The notes under the pieces were generated by a model. The model did not search any database. It saw nothing but the letters and a program-made list of their open reading frames with translations, and had not been told where the DNA came from. A stretch of DNA of 64,000 nt. Source: Atherinomorus stipes (lineage: Eukaryota > Chordata > Actinopteri > Atheriniformes > Atherinidae). How positions within the stretch are numbered: the first letter of the stretch is position 1; each line of letters opens with the position of its first letter. Location: the NCBI GenBank assembly GCA_023101725.1, contig JALJCO010013680.1, forward strand, positions 62,001 to 126,000, in the 5' to 3' direction. Below are positions 26,101 to 38,100 of the stretch, one piece after another. The translations under genes and the position numbers were made by a program.

Positions 26101-29100
26101 ACTTTTCCACATGCTGGACCGCTGCTCATTGAACAAAAATCTCACGAGATTTCGTTAGTAAAATAGATCGACACCGTGTTTTTAAATATCGATATGATAT
26201 CGGCATATAAAATATCGCAATATTTCAGTGTATCGATATTTTGTCCCACCCCTAGTACCAGTCAAAAGTTTGGACACTTTCTCACTGAATCTAATGGAAA
26301 AACATGTCCAAACTTTTGACTGCGTGTGTTTATTTATGTCAATATACAACTCAAGAAAAGCTGACCAGACAGAAAGACAGACAAGGCAGCGGAAGGTACA
26401 GTGACAATTTTGAGAGAAAAAACGAAGCTTATAAAGCTTATGAAATTAGTCACAGACTAGCTTGATAGACATTTTGTCGATTAATCGACTAATTGTGGCA
26501 ACCCTAGTTAATATGGAACAAAATCCTTGAGGAATATTTCCAACACCTTGTTGGATTCATCACACCAAGCAGCTGTGAAGAGAAAATGAGTTCATTAAGG
26601 GGAGTTTGAACTTGAGACAAACCTGGAAATTATGGGATGTCTCAACATTTCTTATTTAATTTAATTTAATTCTTACTTTTCTACCTTTAAGTAAGGTGAT
26701 AGAGAATCACTGACTTTCTTTGAAGGCTCCACTTTTCCTCAGAATCAAATTAGATTGATGAGATAATCCACATCACTCCACTACATAACAGTATTCATAA
26801 AAGTCGTGTAAAAGAAAACATTGTCCAGCTAGAGAAAACATCACATCAAATCTTCTGCTTCATCTTCCAGCTAGAACATAGAGGAAGCAGCAAGCAGCAG
26901 TGGAGAGGACAAACTTCTGCATTCTTTCAATAATCCACTTTACAGAGTAAAGCCGACACTCACCCACAACAACAGGCAGCACCTTCATGGCCTTCCTCTC
27001 CCTGCTGTTGATCTTGGCTCTCTTCTTGGTGTGCTGCTGCTGGTTGAACGTCACTGTCGGCACTGAGTTCTCTCTGTAGTGCCGGGGATAAGGAATCTCC
27101 TGCTGGATGTAGTCGCCGGTATCGTCCATCCGAGACTGGGCCAGGTCCCGCTCGATGATCCGGGGCAGGGGCATGGGCAGAGGCCCGGGGATGGTGCCTT
27201 TCAGCGGGGGTAAGGCGGTGGCCACGGCGGCGTGCTGCAGCTTCCTGCATGCCTCGATGCTGCTCCGCAGTTTGGCTTTACGCGTCTCCTCCCACCGCCG
27301 CAGCCCCCGGAAAACCCCGACGTACAGCAGGACCATGATGGGGCAGGGGATGAAGAAGGAGCAGACGGAGGAATAAACCACGTAGTTGTTGTCCTCCAGT
27401 TTGCACTCGCTGGGGTCGCGCTCGGGAACGTTGTTGATGCCGAAGATGACGGGCGAGGCCACCGCTAACGCTAGCAGCCAGGTAGCAGATAGCAGGACGA
27501 GCTGGCGGTAATCCACATGTTTACGGTTATAGTTCAGAGGAATGGACACCGCGATGAACCTGCAAAACATACGTTTACAGCGTAAAGGACACTTCAAACA
27601 CTGACTCACATCAGCTACATCAGGTAGGCCTTTTATCGGCCTACAGATGATCACAAAAAGTGTCAGTTAAATCCTAAATTACACAAAATAACTTATTATT
27701 CGCGTGTCGGACACGGTGTGTTTTTGGCATTTTGGCGCTCGACACCAGAGTTGTAAAATCTGAACTTTTGCCATCAATCAGAGACTCCGTGTGTGTCACG
27801 GGTGTTGATGACCTGCTGACACGGGATTTAATGGGCTTGTAATGCTGTCCCAATGCAGGACTGCAGGTTGTTAAACTGGGCCGGGTCAAACAAAAGCTGC
27901 GCCCATCATCGGCGTGCAGCTTCTGGAGTAATATTGAAACCCACCAAATGCAGAACACCTATGATCAATCTGATTCAGTTCAATTCAGTTTTATTTATAA
28001 AAGCGCTGTACAACAGCCATGGCTGATCAGATCGCTGTCCAACGATAAAATCAGGTTTTAAAAACAAAAGAACAGTAAGAATAAAAGTAAAATAGAATGC
28101 AATCACTTGTGATGCCACTCTCAGCAGTTAAAAGCTGATATAAAAAGATGGTGCTTCAGTCTGGCTTCGAACAGCGGCAGGTCTGAGATGGCATGAAGGT
28201 CCAGTTCCACAGTCTCAGCCCCACCACTGAGAAGGCACGATCGCCCCACTGCTTGCATCGGGTCCTCGGGACCACAAGGAGACTGTTCAGAGGAACGCAG
28301 AGCTCTGCTGGGCTGGTGAGGGGGTCTGATGACTCCAGACACGGCGCAGACGTCGTTCTCTGGCCTTGTGAAGCAAAGCAGCTGCTCAGTTTCCTCCGCC
28401 ATCGTACAAACACACAGAGCGAGGAAATCAACGCTCTTGATGCGCATCAAGAGCGTTTTTGTCTTTGAATGTCAGCATCTGATTTTATGTGAACCAGTGT
28501 CAAACTTTGAGCATCAGGCGCATCTTTGACGCCCAAATCACGTTTAGTGTGAACACAGCGTTAAGCTGGATTTATACTCGCGTGTTGTCTGCATAACCGC
28601 CGTAGGCTCTGCGTAGGTCGAGGAAGGCCTGATGCACACCAGGGGGTCGCGTTAACCGAATATTTTCCGTCATTGACCGTTTTTTTTAAACGGTGACAGA
28701 AAAATCTGAAGGCCGTCAGTCATTTTGACAGATTGCAATTTGCACTCCTGACCACTAGATGGCGAGTTAGCATATTGTCTCTCTTGATGCATGGCCTGTT
28801 GGGTTCACTCGGAAAAATGTCACAGCAGCTGAGTGTCCGAAGCTTCTTCAAAAAGCCCAATAATGAAGATAGTGTTGACAAAAGAGGTGAAAAAACGAAG
28901 ACTGATGCAGTGGAAGATGAGGGAGAAAAAAGTAATCAGTCTTCGGCACCAACTGAGCAACCAAGCATTTAATGGAAAAAATGCTACCGAATATGTCATT
29001 ATTATATGTATATATTTTAATTAAAGTGACGGGTAAGAAATAGATTATGACTGGATTTTTATGACCCTGCCAGTCAAAATGACGGACAACGAAAAAGTCT

Positions 29101-32100
29101 AGCGCAACCTCTGATGCACACATTTCAGACCCGATGTGCATCCCGGCTACGCAAACACAGAGACGCAGAGGTGCTCCCCGGTGATTGGTCAGTGTGGTTA
29201 CATGCCTCCGGATGTTTGGGTTTTGCAGCTAAATGAATGCATGTTAGCCGCTAATGTTGCTCTAAAGGAGGAAATACTTGCTGGAGCCAACACGAACCAT
29301 AGGGATGAAAAAAACCTTCACTCCGGAGTTTCCTGGTCGTTAAAAGCCTCGTTGTCGCCTGTAGATCTGGAAAGGAAACTGCAGCAACGCCGTAACCCTA
29401 CGCTCGCGTAAAAGCCTGTCAATCAAAAGGACACGCCCTTAATTATGTGTCATTTCAAGATTAAATAACATCTAAACAGATTAGTTATTTTAAAAAATTC
29501 ACCTCCCTTCACAGTTGACATTATGAATGGGCGATATTTTATCATTGCGATATATCGTCAAAGAAATTCCCCATGGTAATAATTTTTCATCTCACAATAA
29601 AAATGATAAATTTATTTAAACTTATCAGCTTGCATTTACAGTTATTTATATGGTTATTTTTTCTGTTTGCATTGTTTTGATAAATGTCAAATTTGTTCTC
29701 ATATTTCAGACTTGTTTGGTTGGTATTACTACAGCTTTGCAACACAGGTGTACTACTGGGACTTAATTGATGTGGTTTTTGGTTTCTAGTATCATTTTAG
29801 GGCTTTTAAGACAGAATGTAGTGATAGATTTATAATACAAACAATTAGGATGATATTTTTTACTGTCAATTATCGTTACCACAATGAAAACCAGAAATTA
29901 TCGTGGTATATTTTTTTGTCCATATTGCCCATCCCTAGTTGACATGAAGGTAAACTTGACTGATTAAACCTGAAATGATTTTTTTTAACCAGGCTGTAAA
30001 CATGTTTATTTCTGCTGTAAACATGTTTATTTCTGCTGTGAAGTTGGTGTTTTTAACACGGGAGTCTACGGGGATTTGCTCTGTTCGGAGCCAGAGTTTG
30101 CCCGTTGGTTTGAACAGCAGAACTATCCATCAAAGAAAGTTCGTATAGTTTTTTTTTTCATCTAAATAATGAATGCAGCTTAATCATCACGTTGCTGTAA
30201 ATCCAACCAGTCGCACACAAATTGCAATTAACATCATTTCAGTGTAACACCGTTTAACCCTGTTACTGAGCTTTTACCTTTACTTTAGAGCAAAGAGCTG
30301 CTGGTTTCCCTGCAGCTGGTGACACATATTCCATCCTTTATCTGGAACTTCTCATGTCCTGCTCTACAGGCTGGAGAGGCATCCTCCACAAAGACACCTC
30401 TGCCATTTTTCTCTATAACTACAGAAATCTGACAAGGATGATTTAATCCATCTGGAGGGAATAAAAGAAAGCAACACAAGCAGCAACTTGTGGATCTCGT
30501 GTGACATTTTCACTCAGTGTGGAAGTTGCACTCATGCTGATGTGGTTCAGAGGATCTTTCCTGGAAAGTGACATTGAGGGATCTGTAGGATTAATTAATT
30601 ATGGTATTTAATCATGCGATCAATTGTGAAATGAAGTCTTGGTGACATCCAAGACTTCAGACAGATCCAACGAGGAATCTGTCTGTGACGTTAAACCGAT
30701 GTGGGTTGAAATAGTTCATCTGGTTGCACATTTACAGGTTTGAACCATCGGTTTTTATTTCATTGAAACTTTGGTAATGTAAACTGAAAGCCAGCAGTGC
30801 CGGTTTTTAGCCAACTACGCACTTAAAGGCAACATTTGTTCTGCAGGACAGAATCGGGCGACAGATGGGAAACTTTTTTAGGTCATCTGGTCAAGTGGTT
30901 CCCAAACTTTTTGAGCCATGACCCTGAGTTTGCGACCACTGAGCCACTGAGTGGATAATTGTGTGATATTTCTAATGGGTCATCCTGTGTCCATCCTCTT
31001 AATGTGAGGCTTGGAAACTGTCAGATTTGTCATAAATAAGGAGGATAAATAGATTTTGGTGGATTAGGTTAACAGCTGTGGGAAACCACTTAAATGCCCA
31101 AACTTAGCTTTTCTCACCGAGATGGCACCAAACTGGGATTTAAAAAAAAAAAATTACATAGTACCTGTAATAACTTTGTTTCTTGACACCTAATGATAAA
31201 AAAATTACATGTAAGGCTTGAAAAGTATCAGAAACTTAATGAATAAGGAGGATGATTTTTTTTGGGGGGGGGGGGGGGGGGGGGTGGTGGATTCAGTTCA
31301 CTTCTGTGACAAGGCACCTACACACCCAAAATCAGCTTCTCTTGCTGACATAATGCCAAATTCATATTTTGATATGTATGAGTAATAACTTAGTTATTTA
31401 TGCAAGAATTTAAAAATGAATATGTTAATTTGACTTTGATTAATAGACTTGTAGTCAAGACTGCCTAAACCAAGACCAAGACACTAGAGATGGGACATTT
31501 GACACTGAGACTTCGAAGCCTCTGACACTTGAGTGAGACAGACAAGCTCGAAACTATGCTTCAAAGCCCCGATCAAATCTGCGTGATGACTGACGATATG
31601 TGAGGCTCATTGACACACTGAACCATATTACTGGTACACTTTCAAATATGTTGTGACACTTCCATGATGATCATCAGACAGACAACACAAGCGTTAGACT
31701 GTATATCTGTTATAGGGGAAGATAAAGTTGAATGATTTATATGGAAGATTGGAGCTGCTATGACTCCAACTGACCACCAGGTGTCACTGGTATGGTCGAC
31801 TATATGAGGCTTTGAGGCTTCGACTCTTTTTTTCCAATACAGTCATGCAAAAGCCTCAAAAGGTTCACAAGGCTTCATCGGCCTATTTCTACAAGACACT
31901 ACCAAGACCAGAGAGTGTAACAAGACAGACCAACTCAAACCAAGACTAGTTCAGCTTGAGACCAAGACCGAGACCGAGACCAAAAACCCCCCTTTTTTTT
32001 GCAGTTTTTCATGAGTTGTAGAACCTAAGCACCATACTGGGTTCAGCTGCTTAGAGATTTCATCATTTGGTACTTGAAGGTGTGTGTTATGAAATGTAAA

Positions 32101-35100
32101 AAAAAAAACAGTACCTGCCTGGAAATTATAGGTTACAAATCCCTTTGAGACCGCTTGGCCAGTCCGAGACATTGCGAGACTGAGAGACCCGAGACCAGGA
32201 CTGAGACCAAAGACTGGAGAGGCCGCGACAAGACCAAGAAAAAGCGGTCTTGAGACCTGTCTCAAGACCAAGACTGGTTTTGAGAACTACAAGTCTACAG
32301 ATTGATCTCTTTTTAATGATGCAGGACATGAAAAATTTCAACCAGTACCAATAACCGATCATTTTCTTCTCGTCACTGCCGATACTGACACTGAAATTAG
32401 AGGCATCATACAAGATGTTTCTTTCAACAATTTTGCAATATTTGATGAAATTGGATTCACTGCCACATACGCTATGGTCAATTGAAAACTTTAAATACAT
32501 GAATTATTATACATCAGCTGTGAAAGTAACGGGGCTGAAAAAACATCCTCCAATCATCTCTGCATTCCTTAACTTTTCCATTTGTCGACTGGCTCGTCAA
32601 TCACTTTTACTACCGTAGTAAGAGTGATTGACAGTCAATTCAACAGGTAATAGTCATTAATTGGAGTCATACTGCTACCCGGAAGCTGCACGCACTCATC
32701 TGATGTTCACTACAGGTAGCTAGCATCATTCTGCTAGCTGTTAGCGACGTTCAGACGTCTTTGTGACATGATGGAGAATCTGAACCTGCTGTCTGCTAAA
32801 CACCGGAGTGGCTCGTGCACGTTATTCTGTGACCGGAGGAGGGAGCTGTGAATCTAGCAGGTTGGTCTTGCGCATGCGCATTATTCAAAAACTCACTAAG
32901 AGTCTCTGCTTTCTGAAATGCTGAAACATCTTCTATAGCACCTTTTAAGCTGAAAATGAGGTAATATTTATTCTTTGCACAAAATTAGAATCATACAGAT
33001 GCGGACATGAAAAAGTTCCCCTTTCTGCTGACTGCCGGCCACTTAGCAGCGACTTGTCTGCTAATTCGATCGCACAGAGAAACGCCGGTGTGCCCAGGGG
33101 AAACCATCTCAGTGCATACATGAACACCCGGAACAAGGTCGTTTCCACACGCCAAGTTTGGACACCGTGCGTGATGACGTATTCGCGGAACAAATCGTTC
33201 AGCCAGTGATAGTGCAGTAATGAGCCTATTAGTGAACCACTTCTGGCAGAAAAAGGTGGAACTTTTTCATGTCTGCATCTGTACTTCTGTTGCAGTTCAA
33301 ATAGAGGAGATGTCATAATCTTGCATGGGTATATATTGATGGTATGTGGGGGAGTGAGAAAGATAAAATATAAAATAAAAAAGAGATAAAAAAAGAGTAT
33401 TAAAGATAAAATAAAAAGGAAAAAGGGATGATGAAAAAAAAAAATATAAAAAAAAATAAAAAAAAATATACTGTTTTATTTGCAATTTGATACTTCTGTA
33501 TTTCCTAAATTCAGGGAGCCTTTAAAGATCGGGCTAACAACAAAAGATGAAAACTAGCCTTTTGGCTAAATCTGGCATATTTAAAAGTTTTTGTTTTTAT
33601 ATGCTCTGTCCCTATCAAATAAACAAATTAAACTGTAAAATATATTTGCCCATATCAGGCCGAAATTCGGTTTTAAAGCCCCAATATCGGCCGATTATAT
33701 TGTGCATCACTACTTTTTGTCTTTTAACTTCTGCTGCCTCTTGGCCAGGACTCCCTTACAAAAGAGGTTTTTAATCTCAGTGAGACCTACCTGAGTAAAT
33801 AAAGGTTAAATAAATGTTTTTTATAGCCCTTAAATTCCCAAATCTATTTGATAAATTTGGGCTTCATTTTTGTCTTTTACAATGATCTGACGACCCCCTG
33901 AAATCATCCTGCGAGCCCCATGGGGGTCCCGACCCAGACCACTGATCTAGTCAATGCTTTTAAAGATCTAGAACATTTTTACAGAAACTGCACAAAAAGA
34001 TGCCGTTCTGATTTCGTGTTTCTGAGCCTGTGATCTGTTTGGCTCGTAGCAGTATAACAGACTCTCCCCTATTGTTTATTCTCCCTCTGGTCACTTTAGA
34101 CCTTTGTTATTCTCATCAAGGTCCAAAGGATAATCCTGGGGAATATTTGTACAATCCCTTGGTATTCCAAACTTCTGCAACAGAGAAAAGCAAAGTCAGT
34201 AGAACCACTGTTCTGCGGTGCTTTTCAGCCTCCAAGTTTAGAGTTTTGTCCTTTAACATGTAGTTTCTGGAGACAGAAGTTAACAAGTTTGGTCAGGATA
34301 TGAACGAGGCATGTCCTGGATGCCAGAAGCCAACGGTGGGCATCATGTTTTACGACACCTCTGCACTTTCAAATACACATAACTTTAAGAGACACTCTGG
34401 ACATGTAGAACAAACATATACCAGACTGAAATGATCGTACCGAACCAAAACAGTACAGCGCCAACTTGTTTCTTTTCCTCTGCTAAGGAGGTCATGTGGT
34501 CAGCAGGGTTTGTTACAGAAGCTGTTTATTAACAGGATTACTCCAGAAACTTATGGATGGATTTACAAAAAACATTTTTCCTAAAAGGTGGAAAAACGAT
34601 TAACTTTTTGTGTCGGTTTAAACGCTCTCATTATGAAAGTTTCAGTTTATTGGTCCATAGTTAAGCTTATTAACAATGTTTGGCATCGCAGATTATTCAT
34701 TTTAGAGTCATTTTGTGTCCTCCTCTCCTTAAACAAGTGATTATTTACTGGAGTATTTCAACTAAAATCAAGGTTTGTGGCATAAAATATGCATATTAAA
34801 GATGTCATAACCTTGTGTTTTACATACACAATCCTTCTTAAATTATCTTCAAATGAATTTTTAATTCTAGTTGGGTGGGAGGAAAATTTAATGAGTTCAT
34901 TTTAACCTCTTTTTATCCCCAACTTTTGTTTGTCGCAGGAATACGCACGAGAATTAGAGCTGTCTGTAAGCGCGTTCACGAGACAAACGTCAAAATCAAA
35001 ACTAAGTTTTATCAGGACAGAGCAGGTGAAGGAAATGATGTCCCAACAGAGAAACACGTGATAAAAATGTAACAGTATGGTTGATAGAGAGGATCTGCGG

Positions 35101-38100
35101 AGTAAAAAGGGCTGGACTCTGATGAATATAAGGAGCGGACGTCTGACGTGAAGTTACTCAAAATAAGGTGAATACATTGGCTATAGTTTATTGCTTATAT
35201 ACGACCACCAAATGGTCTTTTTTTACCTCTCTTTTTGAACAGAGGTGAATGCAGGGCGTTAAAGCATTCAAAAAATGGCGTGTCGTAAACCTATAAAACC
35301 ACTATAAAATCAAACCCTACCCCCTGCCCCTAACCCTAACCACAACCCACCCACTATGAGTTAATAAAGTACAATTAAACCAATTCAAAATGATGAATAA
35401 AAGTCATTAAAATAGAGATTATGACAACAATCAAAGATGCTTATAATAAATAAATAATTATTATATAAATATTAGGCCAAACACATATATAATTATACAT
35501 ATAATTATTACTATGATTATTATGAAAAACATAATATAGTAACTATAATTATACTACTGTTTAGAAGTACTGCTATTTATAGTTATTGTACAAGCTACGC
35601 CCATTTTTCAACACTGCAGGTACCCTTAGGGTTAAAGTGGTACAAATTTGTACTTTATATTACTTTTTCATAGTATATAGGTACTTCTGGCCTCATAAAG
35701 ACCAATAATGTACTTTTGAGGGAACACTTGTAAAAAATGTACCTACAGGTACAGAAATGTTCCTGTCTCGTACCGATATTTTTGATTGTGTACGACACAC
35801 CTCTGGGTTGCAATCCGCAGATCCACCGTCTGATTGGTCAGATGTCGAGTGCTGACAATCACTGCGTGGTCAGATTACAGGTGGTCTCGTTTCTCTCTTG
35901 CACCTCACAGTGCAAGCGCTACTGCGCGCTAATGCGTCCCCTCGCGCAAAATGCGCCCTCTGTTGGAAGATGAGGCCCTACGCACAACGCGTGTTCTCCG
36001 TTTGGGGAGGGGCGGCCCTTTTTCTTTCTCTTTTCTTTTCTTTATTAAGATCCCCATTAGTAATTGCAGCAACAATTACTATTCTTCCTGGGGTCTAATT
36101 TCACATTACATATTTTACATTTTTACACTATTACCCACACTCTCTTCCTCACCCCCCTCCACCCATACAACCCATCCACCCCCACACACACATCGTCAAG
36201 TCATTTCTTTAACAACAGCTCACTTAATAACAATTTTCAGACAAAACACCTAATGTTCATTTTCCCTTTCTCCAACATTACATACCCAAATGACCACATA
36301 AACAAGATTACTCACTTTTCAATTCATACAGCAGCCAAGTAGTATACATCTGCTTTCGTTTTCCTGTCTACTGTATAAACAAAAAAGTTTCAATTTCTTC
36401 TTAAAATAATTTCTTTCATTTTCCAACAACAAAAATCCTGGTAATGCATTCCATTCAGCCATTCCTCTGTAATAAAATGTCCTCTTAAACTGATTTGTTC
36501 TGCCTGAAGGCAGGACACACCGAGATGTACTTGTCTGTCTTGTTCCATAATTATGCCTGTCTGCAAAAAATTCAAAAATTATTAAAAATAACTTCTGGCG
36601 TACGAGTTTCAATGACATTTCGAGTAAATGACAACAAGTAATATTTCATTCTATTTTTTACTGAAAGCCATCCCAAGTTTTTATGCATTATACCTGTAGT
36701 TCTATATGCACAGCCCAACGCAATTCTTGCTGCTTTATTCTGTGCTACTTGTATTTTTTGTAAATTTTTTTCATTTGTGTTTGACCATACCACTGCTGCA
36801 TAATCCATTTGAGACAGTACCATAGATTGTATTAGTCTTTTACTTAGCCATTGTGGAATATATGCCCTACAATGTTTAATCATTCCCATACTCCGCCCCA
36901 TTTTCCTAATCATATTATTAACTTGGCTATTCCAAGACAGTGTGTGATCTACCATTACCCCCAATAACATAAATTCTTCCACTGGTTGCTATAATATTTT
37001 AAAGTGGTCTTGAACAATAGTTTTCCATCTTTCTTGAGATTTATCAAAGTTTTCCTTTGGAGATCTGCTGCTTTTTCACCTTTTCAGTTTGGTCCCCGTA
37101 TCTGACTATTTTCAGAGAAATGTGTTTGTTCAGCCACTTACGCTGACCTTTTAACCACTGAAGCAGAAAACCGATCACAACCGAAGGGATGAACAAAAAA
37201 AATCTGTTTTAAATGCATCTTTCAGCTCTTTGTTACCAGCAGCCTGTTACAAAACACACTCTTTGTTCCTGTTTCTTTAGTTGCATCTCTGAAAAACAGC
37301 AAAGATGACAGACAGAAAACAGGATTTCAGCAGGAAGAAGGTGATTCAGAGTCGGAAACTTGGTGTATCTCAGCATGCTGCGCAGGAACTGTTCACACTG
37401 AGGACAAAAGATGAGGCGTTGCTTTTCTCCATCCAACCTGGAGTCATATCACCCATCATTGCATCACTACCTGTCACCTCATAGACACACCCAGAGTTAT
37501 GTAACCCCACCCTTCAGGCCTGCGCAGCCCTCCCCCCTCCAAACTCATGCCACCTGAATAAAAGGAAACCACTGTAAGGCTTTGCAATATTGATTTCCTT
37601 TTTTATCTGTTTCATGGTGATGACAGATGTTTTATTTATGTTACATGTCTAGACGTTGTTGTGTATTTTCCCCTGAAGACAAAGAGAAAATCAGGACAGC
37701 GGGTCGGCTGTATTCATTTCATTTTCCCTCGTTTATACTGACACTTAAAGTGATCTGTACTTGTTTTTATGCATCCTGTTACTCCCTTTCATGTACAGAT
37801 ATAATCCACCAAGCCATCCGCTCCTTAACTCCCCAGTTTGTGATGATAAATTGGTGCAACACAATCCAGGACCAGTCCAGTCCAGTATGAGTGCGGATGC
37901 TGAGCCAGTCTTCCTGACTGCCCAAAAAAATTACAAACCCAGAAACAGGAAGAAATCCAGCAAAGATCTGACGCGAGCTGAGACATGCACTGTCCATCTA
38001 CTGTTGGCCAAAGCTTCAACAGAAACGAGAAACAAGTTTTCCTTAGCGAGGCAGGTTTCTGAGTTGGCTCGTATGAACTCAGTAATTACAAACTGGACTA

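Larger units (their letters stand above)
11196..26963 (-). other. drd4: drd4 intron 3
   Basis: About 15.8 kb, phase 1, gtgagt to gcag. It interrupts Gly319 at the start of helix 6. Its size comes mostly from the transposable elements listed separately. No exon of another gene was recognised inside it. Confidence 0.9.

Noticed and set aside
35325..35345. Interstitial telomere-like cccctaaccctaacc (also near 49750)
   Set aside because: Only about two CCCTAA-like units in each place, within general C/A-rich repeats. Too short to call telomeric.
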